A stretch of 14,796 nt of DNA from an uncultured bacterium (GCA_905215275.1 CAJMPE010000028.1:1-14796); one strand, 5' to 3'; shown: positions 1-8,182, counted from the stretch's first letter. Notes: a model not told the origin generated them from the letters alone. Made by a program: numbers and translations.

Positions 1-1741
1 CAAGCTGGGCATGCTCGCCGCCAATGACGCGGTACCGGCAAGCTCGGCGATGTTTGGCCAAAAGCCCACGTGCTTGGTTATTACCGACTCGGACCAGGAC
101 GGTGTCGAGGACGTCAAAGAGCAGTTTGACCAGATTCTGCTCGACATGAAAATTGCCCACCGCGATGTGGATATTGCCACCGATGGTGCTGATGCGATTC
201 CTTCCCTCACATCCTTCGACCGCGTGATTTTACTGATGCCTTCGATCGATGGGCTCGGTACGCACTTGAGCGACATTATGAGCTGGGTGAGCGCCGGCGG
301 TTCGCTGATGCTCGCCATGACGCCGGACAATTCGAGCTATCTGCAGGCAATCGGTCCCAAGCTGGGCATCGATTCTGCCGGCTATGAATATACGGCGGCA
401 GAGAGCATCGTGCCGAGCGAGGACTTTATGATCGGCGGCGGCCAGCGTTATGAGTTATCGGATCCCTTCGATTCGTCGCTTTCGGTTTCGCTGCGTGAGA
501 CGGCCCATGTGTGGGCTAAAACCGGCGACACGGGTACTCCGCTTATTTGGTCGAGCGATTGCGGCACCGGGCGTACCGTGGTGTGCAATATCGGTATCTA
601 CGACAAGGTTATGCGTGGTTTCTATGCCGCGGCCGTGAGCCTGTTGGGCGATGCCACGGCCTATCCGGTCATCAATAGCGCGGTGTTTTACCTGGACGAT
701 TTTCCGAGCCCCGTTCCCTCGGGCGACGGCACGTACGTCAAACGCGACTACGGCCTTTCTATCGCCGATTTTTATGCCAAGGTGTGGTGGCCCGACCTGC
801 AAAAACTCGCGCAGCAATACGGCATTCGCTATACCGGCGTGATGATCGAAAACTACGAGGATGTGGTCAACCAAACCGAGCCCACGCGCCAGGCCGATAC
901 CACGCAGTTCCGCTACTTTGGCGGCATGCTGCTGCAGATGGGCGGAGAGCTGGGCTTCCACGGCTACAACCATCAGCCGCTGGCACTCTGGGACACCGAC
1001 TATGGCACGCTGTACGACTACAAGACATGGAAGAACAAAGAGACGCTTGTTGCATCGCTCAACGAGCTTATCGCCTTCCAAGACGACGTACTGCCCAATG
1101 CGCACGGCTCGGTCTACGTGCCGCCGTCGAATATCCTTTCGGCCCGCGCCCGCAAGATTATCGGTACCGACGTGCCGCGCATTAAGACCATTTCCAGTAC
1201 GTATTTTGAGGATGGCACTGATCTGCCGTATGTGCAGGAGTTTGGCGTGGCGAGCGATGGCATTGTGGAGCAGCCGCGTATCGTCTCGGGCGGCATGGTC
1301 GATGACACCTATATGCGTCTGGCCGCGGTGTCCGAGCTCAACATGCACTACGTGAGTACTCACTTTATGCATCCCGATGACCTGCTGGATCCCGATCGCG
1401 GCGCTAAGGAGGGCTGGGAGGTCTACAAGGGCGGCCTGACCGACTACCTGGACTGGCTTACCAAGTCTGCGCCCGACCTGCGCCACCAGACGGGTTCGGA
1501 GTGCTCGGGTGCCATCCAGCGTTTTTCGTCCGTGACGGTGAGCGTGGATACGAGCGACGATGCCTGGACGCTCAACCTGGGCAACTTCCACGACGAGGCT
1601 TGGCTTATGTTCCGTGCCAATAACGGCGAGCCGGGTACGGCGTCCGGTGGCGAGATTAAACACCTGACGGGCGACCTGTACCTAGTCAAAGCGACGGATA
1701 AGACCGTGACGATTGAGCGCAAGGAGGGTGGCGACCGATGA
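1..1741 (+). CDS. DUF2194 / PelA-type polysaccharide deacetylase, 5' end missing
   Basis: Probable deacetylase of the Pel exopolysaccharide system, which would remove N-acetyl groups from the polymer outside the membrane. The frame is open to the left edge, so the N-terminus (signal peptide or anchor) is missing; the first internal ATG is at 11. Counting from that Met, residues 1-215 look like a Rossmann/amidotransferase-like domain. A NodB-like catalytic domain follows, with the metal and base motif LDDFPS (D229, D230), the histidine motif HGYNH (H317, H321) and a late STHFMHPDD motif (H451, H454). A beta-rich tail runs to the end. No glycoside hydrolase domain like that of Pseudomonas PelA is visible, as expected for Gram-positive PelA deacetylase-only proteins. 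The stop overlaps the pelF start as ATGA, with an AAGGAGGG site at 1721-1728. The family is called from motifs and from the pelF-pelG neighbours; substrate and activity are inferred. Confidence 0.82.
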   Translation, partial: KLGMLAANDAVPASSAMFGQKPTCLVITDSDQDGVEDVKEQFDQILLDMKIAHRDVDIATDGADAIPSLTSFDRVILLMPSIDGLGTHLSDIMSWVSAGGSLMLAMTPDNSSYLQAIGPKLGIDSAGYEYTAAESIVPSEDFMIGGGQRYELSDPFDSSLSVSLRETAHVWAKTGDTGTPLIWSSDCGTGRTVVCNIGIYDKVMRGFYAAAVSLLGDATAYPVINSAVFYLDDFPSPVPSGDGTYVKRDYGLSIADFYAKVWWPDLQKLAQQYGIRYTGVMIENYEDVVNQTEPTRQADTTQFRYFGGMLLQMGGELGFHGYNHQPLALWDTDYGTLYDYKTWKNKETLVASLNELIAFQDDVLPNAHGSVYVPPSNILSARARKIIGTDVPRIKTISSTYFEDGTDLPYVQEFGVASDGIVEQPRIVSGGMVDDTYMRLAAVSELNMHYVSTHFMHPDDLLDPDRGAKEGWEVYKGGLTDYLDWLTKSAPDLRHQTGSECSGAIQRFSSVTVSVDTSDDAWTLNLGNFHDEAWLMFRANNGEPGTASGGEIKHLTGDLYLVKATDKTVTIERKEGGDR

Positions 1742-3165
1742 GAATCTGCTTGGTGCTCGAGGGCTGCTATCCCTACGTGCACGGCGGTGTGTCCACCTGG
1801 ATGCACGGCTACATCACGGCCATGCCCGAGCACGAGTTTGTGCTGTGGGTGATTGGCGCCCACGCCGAAGACCGCGGCAAGTTTGTCTACGATCTGCCCG
1901 GCAACGTCGTCGAGGTGCACGAGGTGTTCCTGGACGATGCCCTGCGTCTTTCGGGCGAGCAGGAGGAAGTCGACTTCGACGACCGCGAGCGCGAGGCCCT
2001 GCGCCGTCTGGTCTCGCTCTCCAATCCGGACTGGGACGTGCTGTTCGACATTTTCCAGCGCCGCCACGTGCATCCGCTCTCATTTTTGCAGAGCCGCACG
2101 TTTATGGACATCTTCCGCGACGTGTGTCTGGCCGAGTACCCGTATACGCCTTTCGCCGACGCCTTCCACACCATGCGTTCGATGTTGCTGCCCGTGCTCT
2201 ATCTGCTGGGCAGCGAGGTTCCGGTGGCCGACGTGTATCACGCCATCTCGACCGGCTACGGCGGTCTGCTCGCAAGTTTGGGCTCCAGCATGAATAACGC
2301 GCCGGCATTGCTGACCGAGCACGGCATCTATACCCGCGAACGCGAGGAAGAGATCATTCGCGCTGACTGGGTGGTGCCCTCGTTTAAGGACCGTTGGATC
2401 CGCTTTTTCTACCTGCTTTCGGAGGAAATCTACCGTCGCGCTTTTCGTGTGACGAGTTTGTTCCACAACGCGCGCAAAACGCAGATCGACATGGGTTGCG
2501 ATGCAGAAAAATGCCTGGTTATCCCCAACGGCATTCAGTTCGATCGCTTTAAGGACATTCCCTTAAAGCCCGATGACGGCTGGGTGGACATTGGCGCGGT
2601 GGTGCGTCTGGCGCCCATCAAGGACGTCAAGACCATGATCTATGCCTTCTTTGAGTTGCACGAGCGCCTGCCGCACGTGCGCCTGCATATTATGGGTGGC
2701 GTGGACGACGAGGAATATGGCGCCGAGTGCCATGCGCTAGTGGAGACATTGGGCGTGCGTGACTTGATCTTTACCGGCCGCGTCAACGTGGTCGAGTACA
2801 TGGAAAAACTCGACTTTACCATTTTGACGAGCATCTCGGAGGGCCAGCCGTTGAGCGTGTTGGAATCGCTGGGCGCGCGTCGCCCCTGCGTGACGACCGA
2901 GGTCGGCTGCTGCCGCGAGCTGCTCGAGGGCGCCCCCGGCGACGACTTTGGCGTTGCCGGATATGTGAGCCCGCCCATGTATCGCAAGGGTCTGGCCGAT
3001 GCCATGGAGCGCATGTGCGCGAGCCGTGCCCGCCGTCTGGAAATGGGGGAGCGCGGCCAGCGTCGCGTGGCGACCTACTACCTACACGAGCAGATGCTCG
3101 CCAACTATCGTGCGCTGTACGACGAGACGGCTCGCGCGTTCAATTTGCCCAAGAAGGAGGTGTAG
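1738..3165 (+). CDS. pelF: PelF, GT4-family glycosyltransferase of Pel polysaccharide synthesis
   Basis: Cytosolic retaining glycosyltransferase that polymerises the Pel backbone from UDP-sugars (UDP-GlcNAc/GalNAc in characterised homologues). The 475-residue protein is close to the 507 of Pseudomonas PelF. Visible features are the N-terminal Rossmann start MRICLVLEGCYPYVHGGVS, typical of PelF; the mid-protein TEHGIYTREREEE motif; VIPNGI at the start of the second GT-B lobe; and the GT4 E-x7-E signature in SEGQPLSVLE (E368, E376). The ATG at 1738 overlaps the preceding stop by four bases and has a strong ribosome binding site, so translation is probably coupled. pelG starts three bases after its stop. 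The family call is firm; the exact donor sugar is inferred from homologues. Confidence 0.95.
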   Translation: MRICLVLEGCYPYVHGGVSTWMHGYITAMPEHEFVLWVIGAHAEDRGKFVYDLPGNVVEVHEVFLDDALRLSGEQEEVDFDDREREALRRLVSLSNPDWDVLFDIFQRRHVHPLSFLQSRTFMDIFRDVCLAEYPYTPFADAFHTMRSMLLPVLYLLGSEVPVADVYHAISTGYGGLLASLGSSMNNAPALLTEHGIYTREREEEIIRADWVVPSFKDRWIRFFYLLSEEIYRRAFRVTSLFHNARKTQIDMGCDAEKCLVIPNGIQFDRFKDIPLKPDDGWVDIGAVVRLAPIKDVKTMIYAFFELHERLPHVRLHIMGGVDDEEYGAECHALVETLGVRDLIFTGRVNVVEYMEKLDFTILTSISEGQPLSVLESLGARRPCVTTEVGCCRELLEGAPGDDFGVAGYVSPPMYRKGLADAMERMCASRARRLEMGERGQRRVATYYLHEQMLANYRALYDETARAFNLPKKEV

Positions 3166-3168
3166 CCG

Positions 3169-4713
3169 GTGGCCGGAATCGGTTTTGAGCTCAAGCGCCT
3201 GTTTAAGCGCAAGGGTCTGTTTGCCACGATGCGCGCCTATGGCTACGCCGGCATCGTGTGCACGGGCCCCATGCTGCTGGGCGTACTGTTGCAGGTGGGC
3301 ATTTTGGTGCTGTGCGGTCTGTGGGACGTGGGCCGCGCCAACCAGGATCTGCTGGTGTGCATGGTGACCTATACGCTTCTGGCGTCGCTTACGCTCACGA
3401 GCTTTTTCTCCATGCCCGTCACGCGCTTTTTGGCGGACATGCTGTTTGCCGAGCGCGACACAGAGATCCTGCCCTCGTTTTGGGGCTCCAACGCCATCAT
3501 GCTCGTTGCGGGCACGGTGCTCTACGGCGTATTTTTGCTGTTCTCGGGCGCCACGCTACTGCAGGGGCTGCTGTGCCTGTGGCTGTTCAACATTATGATC
3601 GTCAACTGGAACGGCATGAGCTATCTCACCGCTATTAAGGACTACCGGGGTATTCTGTGCAGCTTTGCCGCGGCCATTGGCGTGGCGTGCCTGTGTGCCT
3701 TGGCCGCGCTGGCACTGGGGCTGCCGGCGGTCGAGGGCCTGCTGGCCTCGATCGCCCTGGGCTACGGTGTGATGCTCGCTTGGGACGTGGTGCTGCTGTA
3801 CCGGTATTTTCCTCAGAGCGAACGTAGCCCCTGGCTCTTTTTGCGCTGGCTCGATCAGTTTATGCCGCTGGCGCTCACGGGCCTGTTTACCAACCTGGGA
3901 CTCTTTGCACATCTGGTAATTATTTGGGCCGGCCCCATTGGCGTGCAGGTCAAGGGCTTGTTTTATGGCGCACCCTACCACGATGTGCCGGCGCTCATCG
4001 CGTTTTTGACGATCCTTGTCACGACCGTCAACTTTGTAGTGTCGGTCGAGGTCAACTTCTATCCGCGCTACCGTGACTACTACAGCCTGTTTAACGACGG
4101 CGGCGTGGTGGGCGACATCGTGGTGGCCGAGGAGGAAATGCTCGCCACGCTCAACCGGGAGCTGCGGTTTTGCGCGCTCAAGCAGCTGTTTGTGACGGCA
4201 GCGGTCATCTCGCTCGAGACCACGGTGCTCTCGGCCCTGCCACTGGGCTTCAACAACCTTATGCACGGGTATTTTCGTACGCTGTGCGTGGGCTATGGTC
4301 TGTATGCCGTGGGCAATACGGTGATGCTCATCTTGCTGTACTTTACCGACTACAAGGGCGCCGTGCTTGCCTCTGGGCTGTTCGCGGGCGTGGCGGGGCT
4401 GGCGACCATCGTCTCGCTGTTCTTTCCGCAGCAGTTTTATGGCTTTGGCTTTTTGCTCGGCGCGGCGGTGTTTTTTGTTGTGGCGCTCATGCGGCTCGAT
4501 ACTTATACCGCCAACTTGCCGTATCGTATCCTGAGTCAGCAGCCCATCGTGGCTACCGACAAGACGGGTCGCTTTACGGAGTTGGGCTGCTTGCTCGACC
4601 GTGCCGAACAGCGCTACGAGGAGCTGCGTCTACAGGGCGAGCCGCATGGTGCGTTTGAGCGCACGGTGGTCCGTGTGTATCGCAATCGTTGGGGAGGTCC
4701 TGATGACCGATAG
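3169..4713 (+). CDS. pelG: PelG, polytopic Pel polysaccharide transporter (MOP/Wzx-like)
   Basis: Inner-membrane protein that, with PelF, synthesises and moves the Pel polymer across the membrane. The start is GTG with AAGGAGG at 3154-3160, eight bases upstream. The 514-residue protein opens with the PelG hallmark AGIGFELKRLFKRKGL, then shows about twelve hydrophobic segments, roughly between residues 24 and 442, consistent with the MATE/polysaccharide flippase fold. A soluble charged tail of about 70 residues follows (about 445-514, around LDRAEQRYEELRLQGEP). This makes it longer than Pseudomonas PelG (about 456 residues). It sits three bases after pelF, and its last 11 bases overlap the start of the CotH-like gene. 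The assignment is firm from the N-terminal signature and context; the role of the tail is unknown. Confidence 0.94.
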   Translation: MAGIGFELKRLFKRKGLFATMRAYGYAGIVCTGPMLLGVLLQVGILVLCGLWDVGRANQDLLVCMVTYTLLASLTLTSFFSMPVTRFLADMLFAERDTEILPSFWGSNAIMLVAGTVLYGVFLLFSGATLLQGLLCLWLFNIMIVNWNGMSYLTAIKDYRGILCSFAAAIGVACLCALAALALGLPAVEGLLASIALGYGVMLAWDVVLLYRYFPQSERSPWLFLRWLDQFMPLALTGLFTNLGLFAHLVIIWAGPIGVQVKGLFYGAPYHDVPALIAFLTILVTTVNFVVSVEVNFYPRYRDYYSLFNDGGVVGDIVVAEEEMLATLNRELRFCALKQLFVTAAVISLETTVLSALPLGFNNLMHGYFRTLCVGYGLYAVGNTVMLILLYFTDYKGAVLASGLFAGVAGLATIVSLFFPQQFYGFGFLLGAAVFFVVALMRLDTYTANLPYRILSQQPIVATDKTGRFTELGCLLDRAEQRYEELRLQGEPHGAFERTVVRVYRNRWGGPDDR

Positions 4714-6472
4714 GATGATATCGCGTCGCCGCTTGATTGAAGCGGCTGCCGGCACATTGCTGCTTTCGGGCTGCTCTTCGCAGGACGAATCCTCGACAAA
4801 AAAGACCAAGAAGCAGGGCAAGATTAAAAAGGCCGATGCGTCTAGCGAGACTAAGCATCTTCGCGACAAGGATGAGCTGTACGAGGTTTACGACGACTCG
4901 GGTATCGTATGCATGTACCTGACGGTCTCTCGCGGCAACAGCTCCGAGAATACCGATCATAGCTGGGCCGAGATCAATACGTACTCGGTGTATGACTATG
5001 CCGACATGGGCGTGGCGCGCTATCAGGCTATGGGCCTGCTGCAGCCTGGCGATGATAAGGGCCCCGTTGCTGGCGAGGTCGGCTATGGCGAGGAGGCGCC
5101 CAACGCCACGGTGCAGGTGCGCGGTCAGACGTCGAGTACCTATACGCAAAAGAACTACAAGGTGGAGCTCAAAAAGGGCAAGGGCACGTGGCGTCAGCAG
5201 CGCGCGATTGCGCTTAACAAGCACATGGGCGAGGGCATGCGCTTTCGTAACAAGATGGCCTACGATCTGATCCGTGGCATTCCCCAGATGATGGGCCTGC
5301 GCACGCAGTTTGTGCACTTATGGGTGTGCGACCAGACCGAAAAATCTAACGACACCTTTGAGGACTACGGACTGTTTACGCAGGTCGAGCAGCTCAACAA
5401 GACGGCACTTAAGGCCCACGGTCTGGATAAGAGCGGGCATCTGTATAAGGTGAACAGCTTCGATTTCCATCGCTTCGAAGACACCATCAAGCTGGCGGAT
5501 GACCCCGACTATAACCAGACGGCGTTTGAGGGCATGCTCGAGATTAAGGGCGATTCGGACCATACCAAGTTGATAGAGATGCTCGATGCGCTCAACGACG
5601 ATACGCAAAAGATCGACGATGTGCTCGACACCTACTTCGATACCGAGAACCTGGTCTATTGGATGGCGTTTCAGATCTTGACGGGCAATTGCGATACGCA
5701 GAACCGTAACTGCTATCTGTACAGCCCGCTTAACTCCAAGGTTTGGTACATCCTGGATTGGGACAACGACGGCATGCTGCGCAAGCTCGAGTTGAGCCTG
5801 ACGGGATTCTCGGATTATGCGAGCTGGGAGCGCGGCGTGAGCAACTACTGGGGCAACGTGCTGTTTAACCGCGCGTTGCGCGGCAAGTCGTTCCGCAGCG
5901 AGCTCGATAGCGCCGTGAAGGACCTGCGCTCGTATTTGACCGAAGAGCGTCTGAGCAAGATGGTCGAGCATTATCGCGAGGTCACGGAGCCGCTCGTCTT
6001 TGCTGCGCCCGACCTGGAGAATCTGCCCGTGACCAAGGACGAATACAAGCAGATTGCCGCGGCGATTCCTTCCGAGATCGAGGAGAACTATAAGAGCTAT
6101 CGCGAGAGCTATAAGAAGCCCATGCCGTTCTACATTGGCGTGCCGCAGATCGATAACGGTAAGCTGCGCGTGAATTGGGACGCGTCGTACGACTTTAAGG
6201 CGCGCGACATTCGCTATACCGTGGAGCTTGCGCGCGATTACGCCATTACTGACGTGATCTTTAAGGCCGAGGACGTGCTGCTGCCGGAGGTAACGTGCGA
6301 TGCGCCCGATACCGGCCAGTACTTTGTGCGCGTGCGTGCCACCAACTCCGACGGCTATACGCAAGATGCGTTTGACTACTATGTGACCGACGACGGTAAA
6401 CAGTACGGCATGAAGTGTTTTTACGTGCAGGACGGCGGTAAGGTCGTGGAGGACACGTATGAGGAGGGCTAG
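4703..6472 (+). CDS. CotH-kinase-family lipoprotein with Tat-like signal and C-terminal FN3-like domain
   Basis: Predicted surface lipoprotein of 589 residues with a CotH-like protein-kinase fold. CotH of Bacillus phosphorylates spore-coat proteins; the target here is unknown. The ATG at 4703 is chosen because GGGGAGG at 4691-4697 precedes it and the N-terminus is a clear export signal: SRRRLI (residues 7-12) resembles a twin-arginine motif, and LSGC (21-24) is a lipobox with C24 as the lipidated Cys. A Ser/Lys-rich linker follows. The kinase-like part has RGQTSSTYTQKNYKVEL (glycine-loop-like region and Lys), the NRNCYLY segment and the metal-binding motif DWDND at 352-356. Residues from about 475 to the end form an Ig/FN3-like sandwich. 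It overlaps pelG by 11 bases and the VTC gene by 14. Family fairly firm, substrate unknown. Confidence 0.88.
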   Translation: MTDRMISRRRLIEAAAGTLLLSGCSSQDESSTKKTKKQGKIKKADASSETKHLRDKDELYEVYDDSGIVCMYLTVSRGNSSENTDHSWAEINTYSVYDYADMGVARYQAMGLLQPGDDKGPVAGEVGYGEEAPNATVQVRGQTSSTYTQKNYKVELKKGKGTWRQQRAIALNKHMGEGMRFRNKMAYDLIRGIPQMMGLRTQFVHLWVCDQTEKSNDTFEDYGLFTQVEQLNKTALKAHGLDKSGHLYKVNSFDFHRFEDTIKLADDPDYNQTAFEGMLEIKGDSDHTKLIEMLDALNDDTQKIDDVLDTYFDTENLVYWMAFQILTGNCDTQNRNCYLYSPLNSKVWYILDWDNDGMLRKLELSLTGFSDYASWERGVSNYWGNVLFNRALRGKSFRSELDSAVKDLRSYLTEERLSKMVEHYREVTEPLVFAAPDLENLPVTKDEYKQIAAAIPSEIEENYKSYRESYKKPMPFYIGVPQIDNGKLRVNWDASYDFKARDIRYTVELARDYAITDVIFKAEDVLLPEVTCDAPDTGQYFVRVRATNSDGYTQDAFDYYVTDDGKQYGMKCFYVQDGGKVVEDTYEEG

Positions 6473-7250
6473 CGCGCTGCTTGAGCGCCTGGCGGCCCCG
6501 CCTGCGCGTGCTACGCAGGAGCGTTACCGCTACGAGCTCAAGTACCTCATTAACGAGGGCGAGCACGCCGCGCTGGCCTGTCGCATGGCGCCTGTCTTTA
6601 AGCTGGACAAGCATGCGCGGGCGGGCGGTTACACCATTCGCAGCCTGTACTTTGACGACTACTGCAACTCGGCCTACGAGGAAAAAGACGCCGGCATTCT
6701 CATGCGCAAAAAGTATCGCGTGCGCATCTATAACGGCAGCGACAAGGTGATTAAGCTCGAGCGCAAAAAGAAGTACGGCAGCTGGATCTACAAGGAGGAC
6801 GCGCCGCTCACGCGCGACGAGTTTGAGCAGATCCTAGCCGGCGACTACGACTTTTTGCTGCGGAGCCCCCAACAACTCTGCCGTGAGTTCTACATCGAGT
6901 GCATCTGCAACATGATGCGCCCGCGGACCATCGTGGACTACGAGCGCGAGCCGTGGGTGATGGATGAGGGCACCGTGCGCATTACGTTTGACATGAATGT
7001 TCGTGCCGCGGTGGGAAGCTTCGATATCTTTGACGCGACGCTGCCCGCGCTGCCGGTCCTGGAGCCCGGCAAGCTGGTGATGGAGGTCAAGTTTACGGAG
7101 TTTTGCCCGCAGTTGGTGCGCGATATGGTGCCGCCGGGCGCGGCCGAGCTCACGGCGGTCTCCAAGTACTGCCTGTGTTACGAAAAGACCGCCTACTTGC
7201 GCGGCTTTAACTACTGGGAATCGGATTTTGAGAACCGAGGGGATATTTAG
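6459..7250 (+). CDS. VTC-domain polyphosphate-polymerase-like protein
   Basis: Cytosolic 263-residue protein with the triphosphate-tunnel VTC fold; in yeast Vtc4 this fold makes polyphosphate from ATP. The tunnel motifs are present in order: YELKY (K28), SLYFDD (61-67), the basic pair RVR (R87, R89), IKLERKKK (K99, E101), WIYK (K112), RTIVDYER (156-163), RITFD (R174), the acidic VMEVKF (E209) and SKY (S235, K236). All charge positions expected for catalysis appear occupied, so an active enzyme is plausible. The ATG lies inside the CotH-like gene's 3' end, 14 bases before its stop, with GGAGGA at 6448-6453. No SPX domain or membrane segment is seen, so membrane attachment may come from the DUF4956 partner encoded three bases downstream. 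Its link to Pel secretion is unexplained. The product could be a polymer other than polyphosphate. Confidence 0.9.
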   Translation: MRRASALLERLAAPPARATQERYRYELKYLINEGEHAALACRMAPVFKLDKHARAGGYTIRSLYFDDYCNSAYEEKDAGILMRKKYRVRIYNGSDKVIKLERKKKYGSWIYKEDAPLTRDEFEQILAGDYDFLLRSPQQLCREFYIECICNMMRPRTIVDYEREPWVMDEGTVRITFDMNVRAAVGSFDIFDATLPALPVLEPGKLVMEVKFTEFCPQLVRDMVPPGAAELTAVSKYCLCYEKTAYLRGFNYWESDFENRGDI

Positions 7251-7253
7251 ACC

Positions 7254-7919
7254 ATGAGCACCAGGGACTTTTTTAAGAACTCCGTCTTGGAGGCGTTTGG
7301 TCAGGTCGACCCTGCCAAGATCGGCCTGTCGCTGCTCGTGGCACTCGCCATGGGCATCCTGATCTATTACGTGTACAAGCGCTTTTTTACCGGCGTGGTG
7401 TACTCGCGAAGCTTTGCTGTGACGCTCGTGGGCATGTGCGTGCTCACCTGCATGGTCACGCTCGCGATCTCGACGAACGTGGTCATCTCGCTCGGTATGG
7501 TCGGTGCTCTGTCCATCGTTCGTTATCGTACGGCGGTCAAGGATCCGCTCGACCTGTTGTATCTGTTTTGGGCCATTACCACGGGCATTACGGCAGGCGC
7601 CGGCATGTATGCGCTCGTGGGGCTTACGGCGGTGGTGATCGTTGCGATGATCGCCGGCTTTGCGAGCCACCAGGACAAGTCGCGCGTGTACATGATGGTC
7701 ATCCACTACACGGGCCAGACTACCGGTGATGATATCGTGCGTGCATTTGGGCGCACCAAGTTTACCGTCAAGTCTAAGACCATGCGCGGCGACAAGGTCG
7801 AGATGGCCGTCGAGGTGTTCTCGGACGGCGTTGACATGCCCTATGCCGACGCCATTCGCGCGCTTGACGGCGTGGAAGACTTGACGTTAATCCAGTACAA
7901 CGGCGAATACCACGGGTAA
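7254..7919 (+). CDS. DUF4956 integral membrane protein
   Basis: A 221-residue membrane protein of the DUF4956 family, whose function is not established. About four hydrophobic segments lie in residues 20-145, including IGLSLLVALAMGILIYYVY near the N-terminus. The family core VGALSIVRYRTAVKDP follows, with conserved charged residues inside a membrane-proximal loop. A soluble ferredoxin-like C-terminal domain of about 75 residues ends the protein. DUF4956 genes commonly accompany VTC-domain and CotH genes in bacteria, and here the gene begins three bases after the VTC stop with a GAGGGG site at 7237-7242. The natural inference is that it anchors the VTC enzyme or moves its product across the membrane, but nothing in the sequence proves this. 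It is the last gene of the operon: a hairpin follows within ten bases. Confidence 0.88.
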   Translation: MSTRDFFKNSVLEAFGQVDPAKIGLSLLVALAMGILIYYVYKRFFTGVVYSRSFAVTLVGMCVLTCMVTLAISTNVVISLGMVGALSIVRYRTAVKDPLDLLYLFWAITTGITAGAGMYALVGLTAVVIVAMIAGFASHQDKSRVYMMVIHYTGQTTGDDIVRAFGRTKFTVKSKTMRGDKVEMAVEVFSDGVDMPYADAIRALDGVEDLTLIQYNGEYHG

Positions 7920-7926
7920 CTATGTT

Positions 7927-7948
7927 CCGGCGTTTTAACAAACGCCGG
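7927..7948. terminator. Hairpin ending the Pel-CotH-VTC operon
   Basis: A perfect 9-bp stem (CCGGCGTTT at 7927-7935 pairing with AAACGCCGG at 7940-7948) with a TAAC loop starts eight bases after the DUF4956 stop. There is no T-run after it, so it is a weak or factor-dependent terminator, or a 3' end-stabilising hairpin, rather than a classic intrinsic terminator. Confidence 0.5.
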
Positions 7949-8145
7949 ACCGCTCGACGCTGCGCACGCATCTGCCGGGCGATCTGCCGCTCAAACCGTC
8001 GCTCGCGTACATGAAGTACGCGTCGCTCCTCTTTCGCGGCACCTCGCCACGGCGGCTGCGCGCTCGCTGACGTTTGCTTGACCTGGGCTGTTGAAATGAT
8101 CCATGAGGCTCGCCCCATTTGCTCAATTTGCCGGTATGGGTTGGG
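7949..8145. other. Non-coding, dyad-rich spacer between the Pel operon and the lacI-type gene
   Basis: No gene is supported here. The spacer holds a direct repeat ATCTGCCG (7970-7977 and 7982-7989) and a 7-bp dyad CGCGTAC / GTACGCG (8004-8010 and 8016-8022, loop ATGAA). A GC-rich, Arg-coding-like stretch extends to about 8070. TTGACC at 8078-8083 resembles a -35 box but lacks a convincing -10 partner. A TATCAT at 8146-8151, just beyond the region, could be the -10 for the downstream repressor, but its -35 is poor. The overall look is of an intergenic repeat element. Confidence 0.4.
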
Positions 8146-8153
8146 TATCATTG

Positions 8154-8167
8154 TGTAAGCGATTTCA
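8154..8167. promoter_or_regulatory. LacI-type operator at the repressor's own start
   Basis: TGTAAGCGATTTCA is an imperfect palindrome centred on CG and fits the LacI/GalR family consensus. It lies just downstream of a possible -10 (TATCAT, 8146-8151) and directly abuts the first ATG of the repressor frame. It closely resembles the two sites before the PTS gene, which suggests autorepression. Confidence 0.65.
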
Positions 8168-8182
8168 ATGACAGGGGTGCTC

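Noticed and set aside
455..1663. 402-residue open frame on the - strand inside the deacetylase gene
   Set aside because: It mirrors a well-supported + strand gene with catalytic motifs. Its protein is Arg/His/Val-rich with no recognisable domain, as expected for the reverse of GC-rich coding DNA.
4601..4702. Upstream GTG extension of the CotH-like protein
   Set aside because: It would put 34 extra residues before a clear Tat/lipoprotein signal and lacks a good ribosome binding site; ATG 4703 has one.
7922..8014. 30-codon Arg-rich frame beginning right after the DUF4956 stop
   Set aside because: It has no ribosome binding site, and its sequence is generated by the hairpin and repeats of the spacer. 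It is most likely not translated.
8078..8106. TTGACC as a promoter -35 for the repressor
   Set aside because: At 17 bases spacing the -10 would be CCATGA, a poor match, and the operator position points to a start nearer 8155.
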